A DNA stretch of 64,000 nt from contig JAHBWG010000006.1 of NCBI GenBank assembly GCA_019637095.1, positions 62,001-126,000 on the forward strand, given 5' to 3'. Made by a program: the position numbers and the translations under genes. The notes beneath the pieces are model-generated. The model was not told the DNA's origin. It worked only from the letters and a program-made list of their open reading frames with translations, and made no database searches. Of this stretch, positions 35,775 to 43,762 are shown piece by piece. The stretch comes from Sandaracinaceae bacterium (GTDB taxonomy: Bacteria > Myxococcota_A > Polyangia > Polyangiales > Sandaracinaceae). Every line of letters starts with the position of its first letter. Positions within the stretch are counted from its first letter, which is position 1.

Positions 35775-38431
35775 CAGATCCCCTCCCCGAAGGCGTTCAC
35801 GAACGCGCGCCACGGCTCGTCGCTCTCGGTCACCGACGTGAGCTCGAACACGGGCTTCGGGGACGAGTCCACTCGGTGCGTGGTCCAGGCGGCCCCGGCG
35901 ACGAGGATCGCGTCACGGACCCCCTCGGCGCGACAGCGTTGACTGATGAAGGCAGCCGCCGCCGGAGTGCGCATCGCGTCGAGCGCGTCGCCGAGCACCA
36001 AGAGCCGCACGGTCTTGTGCTCCATCCCGAGCAGGCCACGCTCCGTGCGCTCGAGGCGCCAGATCGCGAGCGTCGTCGGCCCGTCGAACGGCGAGCCCAC
36101 GGTGTCCCCGAGCTCGTACCCCAGCCACTCACAGATCGGCCCGACCGCGAGGCGCGCGAGGTCGGCGTAGGCGGCGCTCCCGTCGAAGAGCGCGTGCCGC
36201 TCCTCGACGATGCGCGCCACGCCCGCGCGGACCGCGGCGGGCGACGGCTGGCGCGCGTGCGCGAGAGACACGGTGCCCAGCTCCGCGAGGTCGAGCTCGA
36301 AGTCCCCGATCGATTCGCGCCGTCGCCGCTCCTCGATCGGCGCCAGCAGCGCGCGCGTCCCGAGCTCTCCGTCCGCGCCCGCCGATCGCGTCCCGCGGTA
36401 GTCCCGCCGGAGCACGGTCCACGAGAACGCCACCGGCCACCCCGGTGGCGCCCGCAACACCAGCGCGTCGTCGTCGTTCGCGTCGAGCGCGCCGAGATCG
36501 AGTCGATGCCCATCGGCGACCGTCTCGCCACGACAGGCCAGCGACCACGCCGCGTCGATGAACGTGTCTACGTTCGTTGCGACCTCGAAGAAGAGCCGCG
36601 CCGGCGGCACGACCACGCGCCGGTGCAGCGCGCTGAGCACGTAGCGCCCGACGCCGAGCCCCTCGAGCTTCACGAGCGCACGCGGGCCCGGCTCGAGCCG
36701 CAACGTGCGCGCTTCCCCATCCTCGACGCGGGCCAGGACGGCGACCGCGTCGTCGGCCTCCACGATCGCGCCGCCGCGCACCACCGCCACCGGGTCCGTC
36801 CCGAGCGCGAAGCACGCGTAGTCCTCTCCCCTGGCCGAGGTCATCCATCCAGCGGGGAGCGGGAGACTCCACGCCAGCGCGAGCTGTGCCTCGCCCACCG
36901 CGACCCCCAGCTCGGCCAGCCGGGACAGCCGCGCGCGATCGCCGGGTTCGAGCCCCACCTCCCACAAGGCCCAGCCGTGCCCGAGCGGGCTCGCCTCGGG
37001 GACCGCGTGCGAGGGCGGCACGAGGAAGCGGTACGCCGCGCCCGGCGACACGATCCCCACTCGCCGCGCGATCGAGTCCGCTTCGACCCGGAACGCAGTG
37101 AGTGCCTCGGCGTCGGGCGCGGCGACCTCCATCGCCGCGAGGTCGGCGCCGAGCTCGTCCTCGAAGCCCGGCGCGGACCACGACCACGGGCCCGTCCAGA
37201 CGTCGACGCGCTCGCGCAGCGCGAACGACCGCACGTTCGACGCGAGCAGGGTGTGCTCCCAGGACGGGCCCTTCGCGACGAGGCGACGGACGAAGCGCGG
37301 CAGGCCGACGAGCGGCCCGACCTCGAGGTGCGGGCCGCCCGCCTCCGCCGCGCAGCACACCAGCGCCGCCTGCCACCGAGCCGGCGGCGCCTCGCGCTCC
37401 TCCCCGTCGTCGGGAGGCGGCGCCGCCTCGAAGAACGTGCGCGCGCGCGCCGCGGCCTCCTCGCCCAGCCGGCGAAGGTCCGCGCGCGATCGCAGCGCGC
37501 GCGTCCCGGGCCGCCGGCGCAGCCGCGGCCGGCGGCCGAACGACGACGGCGCGAGCGGCCCGAGCGCGGTGGCGATCACGCGCAGTTCATCGAGCTCGCC
37601 CGCTTTCACCACGATGTCCGGGTACCGCGCGCGGTCGGGGTTCAGCGACTCGAGCCGAACGCGCTTCCGATCCCTGTCCCAGCGCTTGATCGCGTAGCTC
37701 CCGGTCTCGGAATCGTGGAACGCGCCTCGCACCAGCAAGTTGGGTTGCACCCTCCCCGAGTCGTAGGCGACGCCGCGGTGGAACGCGTGCTCGAACACCA
37801 CCCACGCGCCGTCCACGAGGCCCGAGTGTCCGTCGTCCATGCTCGCGCCGCGCAGCCGCGCCACGAACATCCGGTCGTTCAGGGGCCGGTCGAGATCGAC
37901 GCGCAGCCAGCCGAGCGCATCCACCGCCTGCGCGCGCGCGCCCGGCCCCCACTCGCCCGCGGGCTCGGACGCCGCCGCCGCCTCAAGCGTCAGCACCGGG
38001 AGGTGGGTGCGGTACTGCTCGAACGGGGTCGCCTCCTCGAGCAGCGGCTCGCCCGACAGCTCCGAGGCGGCCAGCCGCACCCGCTCGCCCGCGAACGAGA
38101 GGCGCGGATCGCCGACGCAGATCACCGCCTCCACCCCCACGTGGCGCGACAGCTCGGCGCAACGCTCCACCCACCCGATCTCCGCGCGCTCGCCCTCGCG
38201 CAGCTCGCGGACGATCGTCTCGTTGGCGAGGAAGCGGCCGGCCAGGATCCATCGCCCCCACGGCGTGTCGCGGAAGCGCGCGTCTTCGCGCAGCCGCCCG
38301 TCCTCGCCGAACGCCCACACGGTCGCCTCGAGCAGCTCGCGCTCGGTCAACGACGTCTGCGCTTCGGCGAGCCGCCGCGCCGCCAAGTCGAAGTCCGACC
38401 GAGTCGACCCCCCGAGGACGATCGCGTTCAT
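35774..38431 (-). CDS. 885-aa protein with embedded S24/LexA-like protease domain
   Basis: Residues about 180-290 match the S24/LexA self-cleaving peptidase fold: MFVARLRGASMDDG with nucleophile Ser197 (usual GDSM), DGAWVVFEHA, NLLVRGAFHDSETGSYAIKRW with general-base Lys249, RVRLESLNPD and ELRVIATALG. Both catalytic residues are present, 52 apart. The N-terminal 170 and C-terminal 590 residues are unfamiliar, and no DNA-binding helix-turn-helix is obvious. LexA and CI use this domain to cleave themselves on RecA filaments; here it may release or activate the system after DNA damage or phage entry (inference). ATGA overlaps link it to the AlbA_2-type ATPase gene and the unknown 315-aa gene. 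Confidence 0.8.
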   Translation of the reverse strand: MNAIVLGGSTRSDFDLAARRLAEAQTSLTERELLEATVWAFGEDGRLREDARFRDTPWGRWILAGRFLANETIVRELREGERAEIGWVERCAELSRHVGVEAVICVGDPRLSFAGERVRLAASELSGEPLLEEATPFEQYRTHLPVLTLEAAAASEPAGEWGPGARAQAVDALGWLRVDLDRPLNDRMFVARLRGASMDDGHSGLVDGAWVVFEHAFHRGVAYDSGRVQPNLLVRGAFHDSETGSYAIKRWDRDRKRVRLESLNPDRARYPDIVVKAGELDELRVIATALGPLAPSSFGRRPRLRRRPGTRALRSRADLRRLGEEAAARARTFFEAAPPPDDGEEREAPPARWQAALVCCAAEAGGPHLEVGPLVGLPRFVRRLVAKGPSWEHTLLASNVRSFALRERVDVWTGPWSWSAPGFEDELGADLAAMEVAAPDAEALTAFRVEADSIARRVGIVSPGAAYRFLVPPSHAVPEASPLGHGWALWEVGLEPGDRARLSRLAELGVAVGEAQLALAWSLPLPAGWMTSARGEDYACFALGTDPVAVVRGGAIVEADDAVAVLARVEDGEARTLRLEPGPRALVKLEGLGVGRYVLSALHRRVVVPPARLFFEVATNVDTFIDAAWSLACRGETVADGHRLDLGALDANDDDALVLRAPPGWPVAFSWTVLRRDYRGTRSAGADGELGTRALLAPIEERRRRESIGDFELDLAELGTVSLAHARQPSPAAVRAGVARIVEERHALFDGSAAYADLARLAVGPICEWLGYELGDTVGSPFDGPTTLAIWRLERTERGLLGMEHKTVRLLVLGDALDAMRTPAAAAFISQRCRAEGVRDAILVAGAAWTTHRVDSSPKPVFELTSVTESDEPWRAFVNAFGEGI

Positions 38432-40365
38432 CTCCGCGTCCTCCGCGCGCGGCCGGCCGCGGTGAGGCGATAGCGCTGGTTGCGGCTCCTGGGCTTGTCG
38501 GGCCGCGTCATCTCGACGAGCCCCGCCTCGAGCGCGGGGAGGAGGTAGCTCAACCGGAAGTGCTCGCGGTCGCCGAGCCCGAGCGCGTCTTGGAGATCCT
38601 GGCGGGTCATCTCTCCCTCGAGACGCGCGAGGAGGTCGGCGACGTGCTCCGTGACCGCGGCCTCGTCACCCCGCAAGTCACCCCGCAAGTCACCCCGCAA
38701 GTCACCCCGCAAGTCAGACGTCGCCTCGCCGGCCGCCTGCACGACGGCCGGTGCGATCGCGGGACTGCTCTGGTCGTCGTCGCCGCCGCGGTCGTGAACC
38801 CGCCGCGAGGCCGCTCGTCCTGCCGCGGTCAGCCGGTAGCGTTGGGCCCGACTTTTCGGCGTTTCGGGCCGAGTCATCTCCACGAAGCCGGCGCGCAGCG
38901 CGGGGACCAAGTAGGCGCGCCGGAGGTGCTCGCGATCGCCGAATCCGAGCGCGTCCTGGAGCTCGTGACGGGTCATCTCCCCGTCGAGACGCGCGAGGAG
39001 GTCGGCGACCTGCGCCGTGATCGCGGCCTCGTCACCCCGCAAGTCACCCCGCAAGTCACCCCGCATGTCACCCCGCATGTCGCCCATCGAGTCGCCGGCC
39101 GCGCGCGCCGCCGGATGCACGGGCAGCACGGTCGCGAAGTAGGTGTGATCCTCGTCGAACCGGAAGGTGGGCGGAGGCGACCCGTTGTCGCGCATCGCGC
39201 GCAGGATCTTCGGGATCCCGGTGCCGCGCCCCTCGGTCAGCTCGAGCTCCTTCAGGAAGTCCCCGATCCGGCGGTTGCGATACCGGCGCGCGATGGCGCG
39301 ACCCGTCGCGAGCTCCTCGGCGCGCACCGAGCGGTCCGGGCCCGGGTAGCTCACGACCGTCAACTCTTCGTGCGTGATGCGGACCTCGACGGGCTCCCTC
39401 ACGTCGTAGCCGCGATGGTAGACCGCGTTGACCAGCGCCTCCTCCACGGCCACCAGCGGGTAGTTCGCGACCCGGTCCGCTTCCGCCCGGTCCGCGTGCT
39501 TAACCACCGTCGTCGAGAGGAACGTGTTCTCGATGTAGGCGAGCGCGTCCCGCAGCATGCGGTGCAGAGGGCCGCGAAACTCCTTCTCGGTGAAGCGGTC
39601 GCCGCCCAGGCCCTCGGGGAACCACACGACGTCGATCTGCGTCGCCGGGAAGAAGCGCCACGGCTCGGGGTGGAAGAACAACAGGCCGACGTTGATCGGG
39701 AACGGCGCCTCGCGCGTGCCGCCGACCACGCCCATGCGCCGGCCGAGCTCGACGAGAGGCAGCGAGCGCTCCTCCGCGAGCTCGCTCCCCACCTCTCGCA
39801 GGTAGTCGACCATCAGCTCGCGCGAGAGGTCCTCGACCTTGGCGAACACGTTCTCGCGATCGTCGAGCGGGACCGTCGCCGCGAGCCCGAGCAGCTCGCG
39901 CTCGTCGGCGCCACGCGCTTCGACGGTGCTCGAGCCCTTGCGGATGAACCACGCGAGCTCGTCGCCCTTGCCCTTGACGAGCGATCTGCGCGCGCGATAC
40001 GGCCGCGTGCGGCCGCCGGGCGCCCACAGCACGAGCAGGAGCTTGCCGTCCACTTCGTACGGCGCGGCGAGCGGGTGGTAGGGCGGGCGCATGGCCGAGT
40101 GCCCGAGCTCGAGCAGCTCCTTCTGGATGCGGTCGACCTCCTTCTGGCTCAGGCCCACCGGCGGGAGCGCCGGCCGCCCGTCCTCCTCCGCGACCCCGAG
40201 CACCACGTAGCCCCCGCCGAGGTTGTGGAAGTCGTTGGCGAACGCACACAGCGTGTGGAGCACGCGGACCGGGTTCCAGCCCGCCTTGAGCTCGAGCCGC
40301 TCCCACTCGACCGACCGGCCGTGGAGCAAGTCATCGATCGCGATCGGCAGCGCGCCGCCCTTCAT
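38428..40365 (-). CDS. AlbA_2/Schlafen-type ATPase with duplicated winged helix
   Basis: 645 aa. The N-terminal AlbA_2/Schlafen-like domain (EWERLELKAGWNPVRVLHTL, ANDFHNLGGGYVVLGVAEED) is followed by the GHKL-like ATP-binding part typical of COG2865 proteins (VAVEEALVNAVYHRGYD, GRGTGIPKILRAMRDNGSP). The C terminus carries two winged-helix copies (about 446-520 and 568-645), each preceded by DLRG/DMRG repeats. A 366-bp tandem duplication explains this. Family members are annotated as ATP-dependent transcriptional regulators, and Schlafen-like domains occur in several anti-phage systems. Possible roles are regulator of the operon or an RNA/DNA-sensing effector. ATGA overlaps at both ends. Confidence 0.85.
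   Translation of the reverse strand: MKGGALPIAIDDLLHGRSVEWERLELKAGWNPVRVLHTLCAFANDFHNLGGGYVVLGVAEEDGRPALPPVGLSQKEVDRIQKELLELGHSAMRPPYHPLAAPYEVDGKLLLVLWAPGGRTRPYRARRSLVKGKGDELAWFIRKGSSTVEARGADERELLGLAATVPLDDRENVFAKVEDLSRELMVDYLREVGSELAEERSLPLVELGRRMGVVGGTREAPFPINVGLLFFHPEPWRFFPATQIDVVWFPEGLGGDRFTEKEFRGPLHRMLRDALAYIENTFLSTTVVKHADRAEADRVANYPLVAVEEALVNAVYHRGYDVREPVEVRITHEELTVVSYPGPDRSVRAEELATGRAIARRYRNRRIGDFLKELELTEGRGTGIPKILRAMRDNGSPPPTFRFDEDHTYFATVLPVHPAARAAGDSMGDMRGDMRGDLRGDLRGDEAAITAQVADLLARLDGEMTRHELQDALGFGDREHLRRAYLVPALRAGFVEMTRPETPKSRAQRYRLTAAGRAASRRVHDRGGDDDQSSPAIAPAVVQAAGEATSDLRGDLRGDLRGDLRGDEAAVTEHVADLLARLEGEMTRQDLQDALGLGDREHFRLSYLLPALEAGLVEMTRPDKPRSRNQRYRLTAAGRARRTRR
38665..38715 (-). 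repeat. 12-bp tandem repeat array, copy 2
   Basis: Four perfect GTCACCCCGCAA units (38665-38712) plus a partial fifth, encoding DLRG repeats in front of the second winged helix. Each unit is four codons, so copy-number change alters linker length without a frameshift. Confidence 0.9.
39031..39078 (-). repeat. 12-bp tandem repeat array, copy 1
   Basis: Four units: two GTCACCCCGCAA and two GTCACCCCGCAT (encoding DLRG and DMRG), exactly 366 bp from the other array and part of the same internal duplication. Confidence 0.9.
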
Positions 40366-41789
40366 CGCCACGCGTCCCCCGCGTCCGGCTGGCGCTCGGC
40401 GTTCTCCACCGCCTCGGCCGGCACGAGCTCGAGGCCCTCGCGTACGAGCGCTTCGAGCTCGCGCGCGAGGTGCTGGCGGCCGTCGGTCGTCCAGAGCTTC
40501 TGCTTGCCCACGTCGACGAACCGGACGCCGACGACCCCCACGGACTGACCCTCGACGCCGGCGAGCGCGTCGAGATCGCGCGGGGCGGCGCCCTCGACGT
40601 GCGGGTAGAGGAGGACGGCGCGACGGCAGCCGTAGCGCCGCAGGTACGCGTAGAGCTGGTAGAGGTCCGCGTCGCTCGGCCGCGCCCGCGCCGGGTCGCT
40701 CAGGCGCTTCCACTTCGTGTCGACGATGAAGCGCCTCGTCTCGTTCGCGGCCTCGCGCTCGAAGAGGAGATCGGGCGCGAGCCGAAGGACCTCGCGCCGA
40801 CTGTCGGACTCGAAGAGCCCGAGGCGCAGGCCGCGCCCCTGCGGCAACAGAAGCGTCCCGGGGACGCGCGACAGCACGTGCGAGCGCGAGAACGCCGCGA
40901 CGTAGCGCTCGAACACCTTCTCCATGTCGAACAGGAGCGAGAACGTCTCGACCTCGCCCGCACGCGCGTCGGGCGCCTGCCCCTCGAGCACGACGCACGC
41001 GAAAGCGTAGACGTCCCGGAAGCGCTCGTTCTGCCGGTTGAAGACCGGCTCGCCTCGCGCCTCGTCGGGCGCGACCTCGGGCACGTCGTCGAGGATCGCG
41101 AGCGCGTGCTGGCACTTCACCATCAGAGGCGGCGGCAGCGCGCGGTGCGCGAGCACACGGCACGCGCGCCGGAGCCGGACCGAGATCGGCGTCGCCTCCG
41201 ACAACACGTCGTGCCGGCAGTAGAAGCGGTGGCGCGCGGCCGCGTTCTTCGCCACGTGCCGGTGAAAGACGAGCTTGCCGCGCAGCGTGCCGAGGTTGTC
41301 CTCCAGCGCGTGGTAGGCCCGGTCGAGCCCGCGCCGCAGCTCCTCGAGCAGCCGATCGAGGAAGGCGTCGACGAGCTGATCGTGGAGCGTGGCCCTCCGG
41401 AGCGCGAGCTGCGCGAGCCCCCGCGCGCGCACCGCGCCGAGCCCTCCACGCAGGAGCATCTCGAAGAGGTTCGCGCGCGTGTCGCGCACCCAAGCGTCGA
41501 GCGACTCGCCCGGCTCAGGCGGCTGCTGATCGTCGGTCTTCGGGAGGATCTCGATCTGCAGGCCCGGCACCTGCACCACGCCCACCCATGAGCCCACGAG
41601 CGCGTGGTGCCTGCGCCATGCGAAGACCGGCTTCTCGCCGCGGTCCTCACGCGCCGCCTCGCTCCGCATGAGCCGGTCGTAGAGCCGCGCCGCGAGCTCT
41701 CGGCGCGCGGGTGTCCCGGCCGCGTAGGCGCGCTCTGCCTCCCCGCCTCGGACGAGCCGCCCGCGCTCGAGCACGGTGACTCGCAGCAT
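40362..41789 (-). CDS. mcrC: McrC nuclease subunit
   Basis: 475-aa McrC, the PD-(D/E)XK endonuclease partner of the McrB motor in modification-dependent (type IV) restriction. The N-terminal segment contacts McrB (VGVVQVPGLQIEILPKTDD, typical of McrC), and the C-terminal nuclease site reads LAPDLLF near 335 and IVDTKWKRL near 354, the D...DxK pair. The family length is about 350-450, so it is near normal with a modest extension. ATGA overlaps join it to mcrB (41789) and to the AlbA_2 gene (40362). Presence of a methylase in the same operon is unusual for McrBC, which normally cuts methylated DNA. Confidence 0.92.
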   Translation of the reverse strand: MLRVTVLERGRLVRGGEAERAYAAGTPARRELAARLYDRLMRSEAAREDRGEKPVFAWRRHHALVGSWVGVVQVPGLQIEILPKTDDQQPPEPGESLDAWVRDTRANLFEMLLRGGLGAVRARGLAQLALRRATLHDQLVDAFLDRLLEELRRGLDRAYHALEDNLGTLRGKLVFHRHVAKNAAARHRFYCRHDVLSEATPISVRLRRACRVLAHRALPPPLMVKCQHALAILDDVPEVAPDEARGEPVFNRQNERFRDVYAFACVVLEGQAPDARAGEVETFSLLFDMEKVFERYVAAFSRSHVLSRVPGTLLLPQGRGLRLGLFESDSRREVLRLAPDLLFEREAANETRRFIVDTKWKRLSDPARARPSDADLYQLYAYLRRYGCRRAVLLYPHVEGAAPRDLDALAGVEGQSVGVVGVRFVDVGKQKLWTTDGRQHLARELEALVREGLELVPAEAVENAERQPDAGDAWR

Positions 41790-43762
41790 CAGCCACCCGC
41801 CTCGGGCGCCAGCGCGCGCACGCGGGCGGCGCGCGCCTCGCCCGTCTCGCCGAGGAGCTCCATGAACGCCTCCGCCACGAACTTGGGCGACGCCTCGCCG
41901 CGCGCGCGGAAGCTCGGGTGGACGTCCCACGCGACCTGGTCGACGTAGTCGTCGTGGTCGAAGCCGAGCACCACCTTCTCTTCCAGCCGGCGCGCCGTCA
42001 GGATCGTGCCCGTGGGGTGTTCGTCGTCGCGGAGCTCCTTCGGTTCACCCTCCGCGCTGAGCGGGTAGCCGACCGCGAGCGCGACCTTCTCCCACTGGCC
42101 GAAGAAGTACTCCTGCACGAGCGGCAGGACGCGCGTCGCGAACACCTCGCGCAGGCCCTGGAGGCTTTCCACCCCGAAGAAGTACGCGTGCCCGATCTGA
42201 TGCTCGCGATCGTAGAGGTAGCGCAGGCGCTCGTTGAGCTTCTCGAAGACGGCGACGACCAGCGCGCGGACCGGCTCGTCGACGCCCTTGTCGACCAACG
42301 CCCGCTCGAGCTCGCCCTTGTCCGGCATCATCTCCTCGAACACGAAGCGGCGGCGCAGCGCCACGTCCATCAGCGCGATCGACCGGTCCGCCGTGTTCAT
42401 CGTGCCGATCACGTGGAGGTTCGGCGGCACGCCGAACCACTCTTTGGACGACGGGAGCTGCACGCGCAGCTCGTTCGGATTGCCGAGCCGCTTGTCGGGT
42501 TCGAGCAACGTGATCAGCTCGCCGAAGACGCGCGCGATGTTGGCGCGGTTGATCTCGTCGATGACAAGGACGAAGGCGTCCTTGCGCTGCTGCGCCGCGG
42601 TGGCGGCGATCCGCTTGAAGATGCCGGGCTCGACCCGGTAGTGGACGTCGCCTTCCTCGTCGGTGATGGCGCGCAGGCCTTCGACGAACTCCTCGTAGGC
42701 GAAGGCCTGGTGGAACGTGCAAAAGACGATCTGCCCCGCCTGCCGCAGCCGCTCCCACTCGACCTGCACGTGGTCGTTCGGCGAGTCGGAGGCGGTGGCG
42801 TCGCCCAGCAACTCGAGCGCGCGTCGCCGCACGTTGTACGTCTTGCCGGTGCCGGGCGGGCCGTAGAGGATGATGTTGCTCGGGTCGGTGACCGAGAAGG
42901 GCACCGCTCCGCTACCGCCGACGAGCGTCTCGAACTTCTCCTGCGTCAGCTCGCGCAGCGTCTGCATCCAGTTGGTCTGGTCCTCGATGTCGCGCGCGGT
43001 GGTGTCGTCCCACTTCACCTTGATCTGGTGCGGGAAGTCCTCGCCCTCGACGGTGTGCTCGCCGGGCCGATAACGGTAGCCCTCGGTGACGGTGCCGACG
43101 CCGAGGATCGACGTCCGCCCCTTGTTCGCGATGACGCGGTCGCCGGGCTGAATATCGTGGAACAGCCAGACCTGGTACGGTCCCTCGCTGCGCTTGTCCT
43201 TGTTGTACTTGGCCTTCGAGAGCGCCTGGAAGTCGGACTCGGACAGCGTGGAGATGTCGCCGAGGTCGGGCCAGCCGATGGCCGCGATGCCGCGCTGCCG
43301 CCACTCGGGCCACGCGATGCCGTTTCGACCGGGAGCGACCTTCCAGTAGCGCGCGCCAGAGGCGGTCGTGGTGGCTGGCGTCGCCGTGGCGACGCTGCTC
43401 GCGGGCACGTCGCGCAGAACGGCGTCGATGCCGAGCTTGAACTGCTGCGCCTCCGTGCTGGTGACCTCGCGAAGCTCGGGCGTCGCCGACAGCTCCGGCG
43501 CCTCCAGCATCGGCAGTCGTCGCCAGTGCAGAGAGCCCGCGCTGTCGAGCGCCAGCACGCGCGCGAGCGCCGCAATGGTGTCGCCGTCGTGCAGCGCGAG
43601 CACGTGGCCCGCGCGAATGCCTTCTTGATGGAGCTTTGACGGGACGTTGAACGACGCGGGCAGGTCGCTCGCGCGCACGTCCTCCTTCGCGGCGAGCTGG
43701 GCTTGCTGCTCCCCGGGCGCGATGTCCTTCAGGGGGACGAACCAGAAGCGGGCATTACTCAT
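41789..43762 (-). CDS. mcrB: McrB-type AAA+ GTPase with EVE domain
   Basis: 657 aa. Residues about 1-125 are an unrecognised beta-rich domain. Residues about 135-260 look like an EVE (PUA-like) domain (ARYWKVAPGRNGIAW, GIAAIGWPDLGDIS, GDRVIANKGRTSILGVGTVT), which in other proteins reads modified bases. The C-terminal half is the McrB AAA+ motor: Walker A YGPPGTGKTYN (about 299), Walker B VLVIDEINRANI, and the McrB signature GTMNTADRSIALMD with arginine finger LRRRFVF. Presumably the EVE domain chooses modified DNA and the motor drives McrC. ATG 43762 overlaps the methylase stop by eight bases; starts further upstream would lie inside the methylase gene. Confidence 0.92.
   Translation of the reverse strand: MSNARFWFVPLKDIAPGEQQAQLAAKEDVRASDLPASFNVPSKLHQEGIRAGHVLALHDGDTIAALARVLALDSAGSLHWRRLPMLEAPELSATPELREVTSTEAQQFKLGIDAVLRDVPASSVATATPATTTASGARYWKVAPGRNGIAWPEWRQRGIAAIGWPDLGDISTLSESDFQALSKAKYNKDKRSEGPYQVWLFHDIQPGDRVIANKGRTSILGVGTVTEGYRYRPGEHTVEGEDFPHQIKVKWDDTTARDIEDQTNWMQTLRELTQEKFETLVGGSGAVPFSVTDPSNIILYGPPGTGKTYNVRRRALELLGDATASDSPNDHVQVEWERLRQAGQIVFCTFHQAFAYEEFVEGLRAITDEEGDVHYRVEPGIFKRIAATAAQQRKDAFVLVIDEINRANIARVFGELITLLEPDKRLGNPNELRVQLPSSKEWFGVPPNLHVIGTMNTADRSIALMDVALRRRFVFEEMMPDKGELERALVDKGVDEPVRALVVAVFEKLNERLRYLYDREHQIGHAYFFGVESLQGLREVFATRVLPLVQEYFFGQWEKVALAVGYPLSAEGEPKELRDDEHPTGTILTARRLEEKVVLGFDHDDYVDQVAWDVHPSFRARGEASPKFVAEAFMELLGETGEARAARVRALAPEAGG

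Noticed and set aside
38665-39078. Short regularly spaced 12-bp repeats as a CRISPR array
   Set aside because: The units are contiguous, 12 bp, in frame and translated as DLRG/DMRG inside a clear gene; there are no spacers.
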